Notes under the pieces: generated by a model
Database searches by the model: none
Told to the model about the DNA's origin: nothing
The model's input: only the letters and a program-made list of their open reading frames with translations
Position numbers and translations under genes: made by a program
Assembly: GCA_022495995.1 (NCBI GenBank)
Contig: JAFEMH010000931.1
Location: 514,001-578,000, forward strand
Length of the DNA stretch: 64,000 nucleotides
Direction of reading: 5' to 3'
Source: Adenophora triphylla var. japonica
Lineage: Eukaryota > Streptophyta > Magnoliopsida > Asterales > Campanulaceae
Shown: in pieces, positions 33,724 to 44,230 of the stretch
Position numbering within the stretch: the first letter of the stretch is position 1
How the letters are laid out: every line of letters starts with the position of its first letter

Positions 33724-34340
33724 GAACCGAACCAAACCACCATGGTTTGGTTCTGTTTGGTTTGAACCGTGGTTTGATTTTACGCTCCAAATCGCGGTTT
33801 AAACCACAGTTCAAACCATGAAATAGAACACGGATTAAACCATTAATTAGAACATGATTCATACTATACAATTCATTGTCATGTTTGTTTGAATTTTTCA
33901 GACATATCATACAGAAAATATTCAAAATTTAAATGAAATTGTTCTTCAATGTTTATGATAACAACATGTCATTTGAGTACTTGTAATGGTATGTGTTAAA
34001 AAGTGAATTAACATTATTACAGGAATATTAACCAAAAGAAAAAAGGGTTATGAGCTAAAACCCAAGAATAGAATTAGGGGTTTTCAAATCTAAATTTGAT
34101 GTGAAAACGAAAGATATTTATATCTACGGTTAATATTTAACGGTTTGATGGTTTGTTTTATCGGCCCGGTCTCGCTGCCTCGAACCGCGGTTTGTGGATG
34201 CAGCATGAGCCAAATCAAACCACACTGCTTGATAATTTTTCAACCGAACCAAATCACTATTGATTGAAAATCGAACTAAATCGCGTGATTTGATGGCTGA
34301 CATACAAACCGCAGTTTAAACCGAATCACTTATGCCCCTA

Positions 34341-35255
34341 ACTTTAACTGCACCAATTCCATTCCCTAAAGAGGATAAGACCGGTGTAGATTAGGGGGTT
34401 CTTTTCTTTTTAAGGTTTTATTCGCGGTTTTGCAACGATTGTTTGAAAAAGTAAGTGAAAAACAGATAATATATTACTATTAAAAAAAAAAAAAAAAAAA
34501 AAAAAACTACTGTCTCCTTCTCATAATAAATAAAGGTAGACTAAAATTTAAAGATCATGTTAAGTTGAGAGTATGTGTGAGTGAGTAATGAAAGTGAGAA
34601 CACGACCAAAAATTCAAGATCCAAAACAGAGCTGAAATGACAAAACATTTACATTGGGAAAGGTCCAAATCAACACAATGGACGGTGGTCCAAGACCAAG
34701 GCCACCAGCCGCCTTATTAAGAAAATGGTTCAATATGTCCCCTCAGTTTAAATATCAACAGTATATCATGTCCTCCCCAAACTAGTCCAACAATTACTGA
34801 GCACAACAACATTGTTTTCTTGACCTCCACCATACCAACATTAAGCATCACGCCAAATTACCTTTGTTTACTTGTATGCTTCGAGGGAGCCATTTTAATG
34901 GAGAACCGCGTCCGTCCGTCCGTGTTGAACCCAACGTTGGAAAGGCCGATCGCCACTCATCTGTCTGTCACTGACAAAAATTAATACCTGAAGCAAGAAT
35001 AGGGGAGTACAGAAATAGGAGACATATTAGATAAAGTTTATTGTTCTATATAGCTATTTCAAATAATTTTTACAACCAATACATACAGGTTTCTTCGCCT
35101 TTGCTTTAATTCCACAATTACATACATTGTTTAAATAGACTAAGAACAAGCTGTGTAATTGATTACGCTTACACAGTTCCCAATAAAAAGGGAAAATGAA
35201 AAGAAAAATATGCTTAAAAACAATCAAGGCCCTGATCTAAGGTCAATCAGTGTCG
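34341..35255. other. Intergenic between nest and WRKY gene
   Basis: No gene. A poly-A run lies at about 34483-34505. The last 200 bp probably contain the 3' UTR of the minus-strand WRKY gene. Confidence 0.5.
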
Positions 35256-36112
35256 TCATGACGTGCTTCTGTATGTTAGTTCTGAGCTACAGCTGTTGTT
35301 TCTTGCATGAACAACCACATCCATGCCAACTGCTTCGTTTGATTCACCACCGTTTTGGGCTGTTGTGCTGGCATCTGTGTTATGGGTTACCGTCCTACTA
35401 CCCCCAGGAATACCATGGTCATGTTGTCCCTCGTAAGTCGTAATAACCACTTTGGGGTCATGGGCTGCTCTCTCAACGTGCTTCTTAACTGGACACCCGG
35501 TACTCGAGCACCGATAGTAACTCCTGCACAAATAATAAAAAAAAGTGTCCATAAATGTAGAATTGCATAAGTGGAATAACTCAAGGGTTGGATTCCACTA
35601 TGATAATCCAAAATTGTACCATAAGGATCAACGATAACTAAACTACAGTAGCATTCATGCAGAGATATTTTTAAAAAAAAAAAAAAGGTGAAAAAGGATT
35701 GAATAATCCAATGGTTTGGATGAAACGCTCGCATTCAAAAAACTTGACTTTTAACAGTTTTAAGGCTGTCAACTGTATTTGAATAATAAAGTAATCTTAA
35801 ATGTAGCAAAGTCTACCAAATGATTCAGAAATTCTCAGTTCTGTCAGACCTCTCATAGTCCCATTACTGAAAAGTAGATGGTGCAAAGGAGCTAGGCGTT
35901 TTGCACCAGAGATTTAACTTTTGATATTGAGTCTGGTTTTAACTCAAGTAGTACGAACTTCAACAAAAATTCAAAGTGAAAAACTAAGGGTTGATGATGC
36001 CAAGCCATAAATAGCAGGACTTACCATGATTAGTTTATTTGCCCAAGTGTGCTTTCTTTTTCTCTTGATATAATGAATATTAGGTGCAAATATTAAACCA
36101 CAGATTATATAC

Positions 36113-36146
<34 letters not shown>

Positions 36147-37658
36147 ATCAGATACACGTATCGAAAAGAAGAAACCTTTGCACAATAAAAGCCCACAAAG
36201 ACTTGTGTATGCACCTTGGATTTGAATTGCCTTTTACTAATTTCTGCCCATATTTGCGCCAGCGGTAGCCGTCATTCACAATATCAACAACACTTGTAGT
36301 CTGAACAACTACTCTTGGTTCACAATTTGTCTTAGTCACGATGGTATCACTGACAATGGGAACCTCTTTCTTCCTGTGCAGGTATTTTAAACCAATTAAA
36401 CATGAGATTAGCCCATGGAAACACGTAGATACAATAATATGTGTGCGTGTGTGTGTGAATAGGCAGTTAGGCATACTGTCTCTTTGAGTCCCGGTCACCA
36501 TCATTATTAACCTCACTTTTGACTTCACTTGACTGTGAAACTGCAACCTCCACAATCTGACTACTTGCCGGAACAATTGCAAGCTGAGAGGCCTCTATTG
36601 TCTCAGTGGATTGAGATGTCTCTCCATGGACAGATGATTCATCTTCAGATAGCAGAAAAACAACTAAATAAAGCTATTCAAAGTTGAAATAAATAAAAAG
36701 ACAGTAATCACTTTAGTTGCTTACCTTCAGATATTGTCGAAGAGGGCTGCTCATCAGGTTTTCTTGCTTGAATAGGCATAGCAAAGGCAGTGCCTTTGAG
36801 AAGTGTATTAACAGGCTTAGGATGTTCATGCTTCCATAAGTAATTAATCTCTGTAATAGGCCCATCATGGGATCGCTCCACTTGCTTTCTAGCTCGGCAA
36901 TCAGAGAATGTACATTTGTAATAGCTCCGAATGAATGTATTTCCTCGAACTAACTTTTGACCGTATTTTCGCCAGTTATATCCATCTTCTAATGGTTTTT
37001 CAGGTATCCTAGACAAATTAACTCCCCCTTGATCAGACTGTGCTGCTTGAACTCCATCAGGGTTGCGTCTAAGTGGTAACTTGTCCAGCACTTTCTCAGG
37101 TTTAACAGACAGAGTGAATTTATTTTGATAAGATTGTGAACCATCATGAATTTTATGCAATGTGTATGACTCCTTTTCGGGTACTACAGAGAACGTTTTA
37201 ACCTCCACACTCGAATTTAATGAACGGATCCCAGTATCAGGGTTCTGTCTTTCGTGCAAATCATCTAACTCATTCGCAGATTTTACAAGCACAAGGTCTC
37301 CCTCTTGATTGGACTGCTGTAATGTATGCACGCCACAATCATGCCTTGTTCTTTGATGCAGATTATCAATCTCCTCCTTTGGTATTACAGACTCGGGGAC
37401 TGTTTCTTGACTGCATTGTAATGAATGGTTTTCGTTTTCAGGACCCTTCTCCAACTGGGAGCTAATAGACACCTTCTCTACCACCATAGTAACTTCACTC
37501 TCATCTTGGCTTAATTGTGATGCAGGTGGACCCATATTCAAGCTCCTTCTCTGCTGTACTTCAGCCAAGACCTTATTAGGTAAATTATCAGACAACTCTC
37601 CCTGCTGCACTTTATCAGATGGAATTTCAGTTGACACATCTGGCACTGAAGTAACCAT
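35256..37658 (-). CDS. Group I WRKY transcription factor, WRKY1-like
   Basis: Four exons on the minus strand: 37658-36725, 36642-36477, 36373-36215, 35523-35256. All borders are GT-AG and phases fit, giving 508 aa. The N-terminal WRKY domain has WRKYGQK at 229-235, Cys249 and Cys254, His277 and His279 (CX4CX22HXH). The C-terminal domain has WRKYGQK at 405-411, Cys425, Cys430, His454 and His456 (CX4CX23HXH). The last intron falls at PR|SYY, the conserved place inside the C-terminal domain. WRKYGQKLV in both domains and the ZAP1-like context suggest an orthologue of Arabidopsis WRKY1 (487 aa). It should bind W-boxes in the nucleus. Residues 91-215 form four loose repeats of about 30-40 aa. No lesion seen. 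Confidence 0.92.
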
Positions 37659-37806
37659 GTTAAACTAGTCTTGAACACAAACAAACAGACTCAGTTCATC
37701 TCAGGCCCATCACATGTTAAACTCGGCCAAACATACAGGGCGTGAAAGTTGAACTAACTTCAGACATCAATATCCCCCATGTCGCTGTTGTCAGATATTC
37801 AGAAAC
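37659..37806 (-). promoter_or_regulatory. WRKY leader exon with upstream frames
   Basis: Minus-strand acceptor TTCTTGCTTCAG ends at 37807, and the leader runs to the ATG at 37658. It has two small upstream frames: ATG at 37780 (MGDIDV, stop 37760-37762) and an overlapping one from 37767 (MSEVSSTFTPCMFGRV, stop near 37717). They could damp translation of the WRKY protein. This is inference from sequence only. Confidence 0.5.
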
Positions 37807-38179
37807 CTGAAGCAAGAAGATCACGAAATTAAAATTCAACATCTGAAAGTTACTCGGTAATGAAGCTGTCACTGTTTCCTTGCATAGTTAGATTAATTGT
37901 TCCAAACTCTGCGAGGTTGTTGCTTTACAAAATTAAGGCTATCCCCTTTTAAGCATACGACAGGCAAGAATAACCATATTACTCAAAACATAACCAATTG
38001 TAGTAATGATCAAGACATTGTGCACAGTAACTTCAGAGATGACACCTTCTAAGTTAAATGTTCCTATTTTCTGTTAGCAATTTGCACAAAGACCTCCCTA
38101 TATTTCAATGCATTTTCTAATTCATTTCCTTGAAAATGAACATAAATATATTTTCAAAATAAGCATGTGTTACTTTTCT

Positions 38180-38370
38180 TTTCTTTTTTTTTTTTTTTCT
38201 AAAATAACATCTTAATCTATCTCTTTTTTTTTTTCACTACTCACACACACAGAAGCGCCTAGGAAATCTTAGGGAGAGAAAGCCTTCCCTCTAACTTCTG
38301 GGGGAGATCGAACCCATGACCTCCAGGTTGGAAGCCATGAGCTCTGGTCACCAGGCCAAAGCCTGATGGT
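38180..38370 (-). mobile_element. tRNA-derived SINE
   Basis: Reads on the minus strand from ACCATCAGGCTTTGG. An A-box-like TGGCCTGGTGA is followed about 35 bp later by the B-box GGTTCGATC, the internal RNA polymerase III promoter of tRNA-type SINEs. The 3' end is an interrupted poly-A tail. A perfect 14-bp TSD TGTGTTACTTTTCT flanks it at 38166-38179 and 38371-38384. About 190 bp, non-coding. Confidence 0.9.
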
Positions 38371-40604
38371 TGTGTTACTTTTCTATGTACATATGAAGTA
38401 GATGGAAAAAAAATATTTGAAATATGAGTATCCATTAGATGCTCTGCAAAGTTTGCTTAAGTTAACACACCCTCTTTGATTTTCTTTCTTAGCAAGTTCA
38501 AATACTCGAACTTCTGTTCACTTCACTTGCTCCAGAAATCTTGGATACTGATGTTTTGCTGATAGTATGAACACAACAAGATCAGCTTTAACTACTAACA
38601 ATCTTCAATAATCCTAATGAAATTAAGAAACTTTATACTGAACTAGGCTTTATTAGTGAAGGTGTAGGTTATCACGCTTGACTCGGAGGGAATTTGGGCC
38701 GCCACAATGTATTGAATGGTAAAACAGGCTGTCAGAAAAACTAGGTTGGCAACCGGTCCATTTTTAAGTGCACCCACCAATAATCAATTCTCACACCTTT
38801 CAACACATGAAATAATAATATTACTCCCATGTCCCAAAAAAGGTCACGTTTTATGAATCAAAGTTATTAAGAATGTAGCTTTGTTGCACCCACCTATATA
38901 TATATCCCTGCAGCCCCTGCATACAATTGTTTTTCATAAGAAACTTTGATTGAGAGACTGGGGCTGGAGACAGGCATGCTGGACCTTTCATCTCATTTTA
39001 GTATTTCGTTAGCACCAAATGAGTTTTAATCATCCAAATTGTATATGATCAAGTAAGGATTTTGTATGCCTCTTCTAAGGGGACACTTGGCTTTGTAATA
39101 AATGGTTTTGTGTTAGAATCATATTCGAAAAAACAATATCTCAGACCATAAACATTTTAGGAACCCAAAACTAAAATAGAACTCTTCAAACATATGTCTT
39201 GGACAATTCCCTTATCTTATACTGGGATAATTAAGATGTCTATCAAATTGAAGTACGATGAACAACTCTTTCAGCAATAAAAAATAAATCATACACATAT
39301 TCATGTCTTATTTTTAAGACCAACCGACCCATCTGCCAAATTTGTGAAGACCAAATAACCCTGATTTCCAAAATCCTTTTTTGACCTACTCTACTACCCA
39401 ACTGCCAACGAGTAAGACTCTCCCATGGCGCTGATGTGGTGAGGCCAAACTCCAAGCAACCAAACTCCACTCACTGGTAACACCTCAATGTCGTCATTAC
39501 TCACTATTGCCCCCACCTAATCTGATGCATTACCAACAGGTAACAGTTGCTGTTTTGTGTGTGATTGAAATAATTGCAACACACAACCCAACGACAAATA
39601 ATTTCCCCTCTATTTACTCTATAGCAGCCTAACCACAAATAATGTGCTTCACGCAGCAAGTCGACCATGGTGACTGCTCTTTTCATCGCCAAGGAAGATG
39701 AAGAGGACAAGTTATACCCATATCTGGTACATGGATGATTCATGATGTACCACACAAATCTAGTATTTGATTTTGATCCAATTAAATAAATGATGAAATG
39801 AAGTACAAATTTAATAGACATCATATACCGCATTGAGGGACAGGGCATAGGGCTTGCGTGGCTGAATGTTTCTTTAGGTAGGTAATTTTTGGTGGTTTTG
39901 TTATGGATATTTATTAAAGGGCAGAGGGTTGGATTATCATTGTGAGTCTGCTATAAGAATGGTAAATTTGTACTATGAAAGAAAGACAAAAAAAAAAAAT
40001 AAAAAATGCATACTTCCAAAGAGATATAGTAATATACTCATGATTATTTTCAATCATTAAAATAATTACATATTTATAATAGCGTAATAAAGACAAATTA
40101 TATCATACTTGGATACACATCGTTTTGTTTTCATTTGACTATCCCTTCAATATTTTCATTAAGACATTCTTTATGAAAAATGTTATTAGCAATTTAAAGG
40201 GAAAAGGAGAGCAGACATGTTCATATAATATTCAAATCGATCATCAAAGGCCATAGCGACCGAACAAGAACTTGTTTATACCTGATTGGGTTGCAGCAGA
40301 CTTGCTAGGAACTCATCCAATGTTGCTAGGGACAAGGGTTTATTTGTTCAGTAATGTTCAAAAATATATCAAAAGGATCCAGCCAACCATAGAGCTGAAG
40401 GGTAAATCTTTTTTGTATGTAAATAATTACATCTCGCGCATGCAAAGATTTATTATAAAATATTGTTTCTTGACCATTACCTTGCATCATCCTTATAGTT
40501 GAACCTCTCAACCATGTCTAAAATGTATTAAAAAATCCACCCAACTGAAGAGCTGACTTGTGCATCTTTTCTTTCTGTAAATTAGTTTTCAGGTATACAT
40601 GCCC

Positions 40605-41070
40605 CCCCCCTCTTAGGAAAACTTATTTCCTGACCACTACCTAGTATCATCCTTAAATGTGTGCCTCTTGCTCATCCAAATTCAACAGTGTGCTTCCACA
40701 CACCCTTCTTGTACCCACACAAACAGGGGAGGTGCCAGATCCTGCTTACCATAGGATTGATGGATACTAGATAGAGTTAATACAAAATAGTAGAAATTAA
40801 TGATAGTTTCAATTATCAAAAATTCTACAATTTCAACCTTCTAATTGTATCCATAGCACAGGAGATATGAATTTCATATGCCTTCCCATATGCCAATAAA
40901 TATCAATTTGCTCACTCTCTCTGTCTCTCTTTCAATACATCATTATAAACGTTCCACTTTACTCGCACCACAATTAACCAAAAGACCAAATATCATCACT
41001 ACCACCCCTCCTTCTTACCCCCCCCAACCCAACCCAACCCACCTACCCACACACAATCACGCACTACTTC
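40605..41070. repeat. C-rich low-complexity patches
   Basis: A run of C lies near 40602-40611, and CCCCCCAACCC followed by (AACCC)n and CACAC-rich DNA lies at about 41020-41060. Simple sequence, no gene. Confidence 0.5.
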
Positions 41071-41205
41071 TACAAACATCATCCAAGTATCTCTCCATCT
41101 CCAAATCTATTCCTGGTCATATTGTATACTTGTACAATTTAAACTGAACATCATTATCTAGTTAACATTCGACAATCACGAGTAAGTATGAACCCCAATA
41201 ACATC

Positions 41206-41740
41206 ACAACAACAACAAAACCTTAGTCCCAAAATAATTTGGGGCCTGCTAACATGAATCCTCATATGTCATCCTGAAAGAAAAGAAAAAAGTTAAAAGA
41301 AGAAATAGGTGGGGGGGGGAATCAACCCCCATCACCCACATGAATTTTTGCTTTCCACTCCGGCCTCTTCAACGCCATATTTTCATTCGATCAAAGTAAA
41401 CTCCTATCATTTTCAATAACCCTAATCCAAGTTTGCTTAGATTTTCCCCTACTCCTTGCCATTTTATCACTTCTCCACTCTTCAGGCCTCCTAATCGGTG
41501 CATCACTCTGTCTCCGTCTCACATGACCAAACCACCATAGACGATTATCCCTCGTTTTATTTTCAATTGGCACAACTTCTACTTTACCCATGATCACTTT
41601 GTTCCTCAAACGATCATTTCTTTTATTCCCAGACATCTATCGTAGCATACGCATCTCCACTACAATTATCTTATGAATGTGATAATGTTTCACGGCCCAA
41701 CATTCAGTGTCAGCCTAGGTGTATGTGGTGAAATAGACTT
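41206..41740 (-). mobile_element. RTE-type LINE remnant, 5' truncated
   Basis: The minus strand encodes the end of a non-LTR reverse transcriptase: ECWAVKHYH, EMRMLR, then MSGNKRNDRLRNKVI...DNRLWWFGHVRRR...DAPIRRPEEW (about 41720-41391). An in-frame TAG precedes MSGN. The 3' end reads CCCCAAATTATTTTGGGACT, then AAGG and a (TTG)n tail at about 41206-41220, typical of plant RTE-like elements. A poly-G/C run interrupts it near 41310. Inactive fragment; the left (5') limit is approximate. Confidence 0.8.
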
Positions 41741-42354
41741 CAACACATCTGAGCCGATCGAAACATACCTTCATCATTCTTATCCAAAGAAAATATAAAA
41801 ATAAATCTTCATCGACAGCCACCAAATAGAGGTAATCAAGAAAGCAAATGTGAAGAGTGACATACTCAGCCACTAAACTTATCAGCCTATTAAGTGCAGA
41901 AAGTAATGACTATAAAGAGTGTTCCCTCCTCGTAACATATTCAGCACCTAAAATTCAGCAGTCTCTCCTTTTGTCAACGCCATGATCTAAGTCCAAAACA
42001 CTAGTTACTAAAAATCACAGTCTCAAGTCATCACCATAATTTAAACCAGTTATCTTCAAGCGCTAGGGACCCAAAAATATTAGTTTCTGGCCAAATACAA
42101 TCTCTAAAATGTCTTAAGTGGTTTTGGCACCCAAGTCTAAGCCAATTATCCACAAAATTTCAATTATCAACCCTGCATAAGGATTAAACCGGTAAAACTA
42201 ATTTGAATCAACTACCACAAAGAAACACTAAATTGAATCGCAGACAGACATGTGAGCTAGGAGTTCACCGGAAATGAGCAAAAATAGTAAATTTAACGCT
42301 GAAATTGCAAAACCCTAGACGTCTGATAAATCACAGTTCTGACCTAAATAGTAC

Positions 42355-42560
42355 CTTTTAGGTCGAAATTCTGGCGCCGGAGGAGATAATAGCCGTCGAT
42401 CACGTCGGAACTGCGTTTCAACTACCCGAACCGAGACGCCGAACCTGAAATAGTTCAGGTGAGCGTGAAAACTCGAGCTTCGGATTCCAATTTTGAAGGA
42501 TTGACTAAAACCAAAAGCACAATCAATGGAGAGAGAAAAAGTCATAGAGAAGACTAGTGT
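42355..42560 (-). promoter_or_regulatory. Possible first leader exon of the WRKY gene
   Basis: A GC-richer island on the minus strand with CTCTCTCCATTG, GCGTCTCGGTTCGGG and a usable donor AAAAG|GTACT. The surroundings are AT-rich. Strand and place fit a 5' UTR exon, but no motif proves it. Confidence 0.35.
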
Positions 42561-42779
42561 AGGTTTGGTTAATTAGTTGTTGAGAATATTACACTAACCT
42601 CCCCTTATTTTTTCAGGAATAGCATACGCTTCCGCAAATATTTCCTTTATTCCAATTTAGATCACTTTTTCGGTTTCCCAAGCTAAATATGGTAACCTTT
42701 GACTCAATTTAGTATTGACCATAAATTTTGACTTTGGAAGAGATTGAACATTGACTAAATAATTGAGTAAATCTAAGTA

Positions 42780-43000
42780 TCTATAGTATAAATGAGGGAT
42801 GTCCATCTCATCTCATGAACAGTAAAATGAATAATTTCAATGGCCGAATTTTTCATTTTGCCCTCACTATTTTGTCTCTTTCCCATTTTGCCCTTAAAAA
42901 AAATAAAAATTTTAAACTAAAAAAAATATAAAAAAAAAGTGTCCTCGGACACGGGCTTAATTAAAAAAAAAAGGTGTCCTCAAACACGAGCTTATTCTAG
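42780..43000 (+). mobile_element. Small non-autonomous Helitron
   Basis: 5' TCTATAGTATAAATG after A and 3' GCTTATTCTAG before T. A hairpin GTGTCCTCGGACAC with a perfect 6-bp stem lies about 45 bp inside. A second, decayed copy (GTGTCCTCAAACACG) lies about 10 bp before the CTAG end, so the 3' terminus is duplicated. Same family as 10797-10975. 221 bp, non-coding. Confidence 0.8.
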
Positions 43001-43073
43001 TCTTTATTAAATTTTAAAAATCGTTTATGATGCCGATAGAAACATTATCGTTATCAATCTTTTAAATTTCATA

Positions 43074-43234
43074 CTCTCTTCGTCCCACTTCAAGGGTCCT
43101 AGGGTAGTATTTCACGTTTTTAAAAAAAAAATTAAAATGAATAAAAAATTGCAAGTGGATAGAAGATTAGAGGAGAGAGAATGTAAAATTTAAACATTTT
43201 ATGTTAAAACCTCTCTGTGATTGGTTTTTTTGTA
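43074..43234. mobile_element. Partial Stowaway-type MITE
   Basis: Left end CTCTCTTCGTCCCACTTCAAG with TA before it, and an interior GAGGAGAGAGAATG motif. No right end is present before the LTR element at 43240, and none was found beyond 50276. Confidence 0.5.
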
Positions 43235-43239
43235 AATAT

Positions 43240-44230
43240 TATTAGACAAAATCTTACAATAAGCACAAATTAAGAAAAGAATTACAATATATTGAAATAC
43301 AAATTACAACAAAAATTAAACAAGGAGAAACCGTAGGAGAAAATTGTTTGATAATCTTCTTGATGTTGTCTGAGTCGTGTGTGACACACTCTCCTTAAGG
43401 CAAATTTGTCCCCTCACCGAGTTGTGCTTGAGATTAAACGGGACGTTCGTCTCGTATGATAAAACAGACGGACCGAACGGTGGTTGCACAATAGTACCTC
43501 CGGCGAACTGAAGTCATATGCTTGGACAATATCACCAAGGATGCAATGCAGGAAGCCAAAGAAAAAGAATACTGAATATGCTGCTGAAATAGAGTTTTGA
43601 GATTATGGAAATCAGTGTGTTGTGTTGTTGTTGTTCTTTCCTTTGTATAGTAGCCAATGAAATCATAACTGCTAGAAAATTAAAACCCTTATTAATTTCC
43701 TTAATCACTGAATTTATTGCGGCAGTTACATAGGCGGTTGAAATCTTTAGAAACGTTTCTGGCACGCAGCTGTTGGTGCTCACACGCTGCTGGTGCCCAG
43801 GTGTGGTGCCCAGGTGTTGCTGGTGTCCAGGCGCTGCTGGTCTCTGCTGGTGTCCAGGCTCTACTGGTGTCCAGTTATAATGGGTCAAGTTAAAAGAATG
43901 TAAAAAGTGGGCTAGCATGAGCAGTCCAATTTGGAGCTATATTGCCCTCTATGCTTCACAATCTTACTTTCTACTAATGTGTAGGAGTATATAAACTAAT
44001 ATCATTTTACATTTCTTTTCAATGTGGGATAACCACATTTTCCACTTTCAACCCACTTACTTTGAGCCTTAATATCTCATTCATCCCTCAACCATTTTGG
44101 ATAAATGAATATATGGTTTCAACGTTCTCATGGAGTAGAACACAACTCAACAATCAATTTGGTCATTTAACAAACAACCCATTTAGAAAATAATACATTA
44201 TTTCCTTCAAACACATATATTTTTTCAACA
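43240..44230 (-). repeat. Left LTR of the 43-50 kb element
   Basis: 991 bp. Contains a longer version of the CTGGTGTCCAG minisatellite than the other LTR. Confidence 0.9.
43766..43873. repeat. CTGGTG(T/C)CCAG minisatellite, long allele
   Basis: About seven units of GCTGCTGGTGCCCAGG or GCTGCTGGTGTCCAGG type. The core CTGG-TGT-CCAG is an imperfect palindrome. The homologous stretch in the other LTR (49867-49932) has only about four units. Confidence 0.85.

Larger units (their letters stand above)
21490..34340. mobile_element. hAT-like non-autonomous element, split by nested insertion
   Basis: The left part, 21490-21598, starts TAGGTGTGTAAATGGTTCGG. The right part, 33729-34340, ends with the inverse of TAGGGGCATAAGTGATTCGG. 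Both parts are full of AACCG, GGTTTGAACC and AAACCGCGGTTT words in both orientations. Such ends and composition are typical of small hAT-related elements. Without the Copia insertion it would be about 720 bp. I could not confirm an 8-bp TSD (AGTGCACC against ACTTTAAC). Non-coding. Confidence 0.6.
37807..42354 (-). other. Probable long leader intron of the WRKY gene
   Basis: About 4.5 kb between the leader acceptor and a possible donor AAAAG|GTACT at 42354/42355. It holds a SINE, a LINE remnant and low-complexity DNA. A MITE-like end ACTCCCATGTCCC lies near 38824 without a partner. If the proposed first exon is wrong, this is upstream intergenic DNA. Confidence 0.4.

Noticed and set aside
36121..36148. 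(AT)n(GT)n tract as a regulatory element
   Set aside because: Simple microsatellite in a WRKY intron; nothing beyond repeat composition supports a role.
39504..39848. 114-codon minus-strand frame in the WRKY upstream region
   Set aside because: No domain, low coding-like composition, and no splice or neighbour support.
42315..42545. 76-codon minus-strand coding exon
   Set aside because: No recognisable protein. Position and donor fit an untranslated WRKY leader better.
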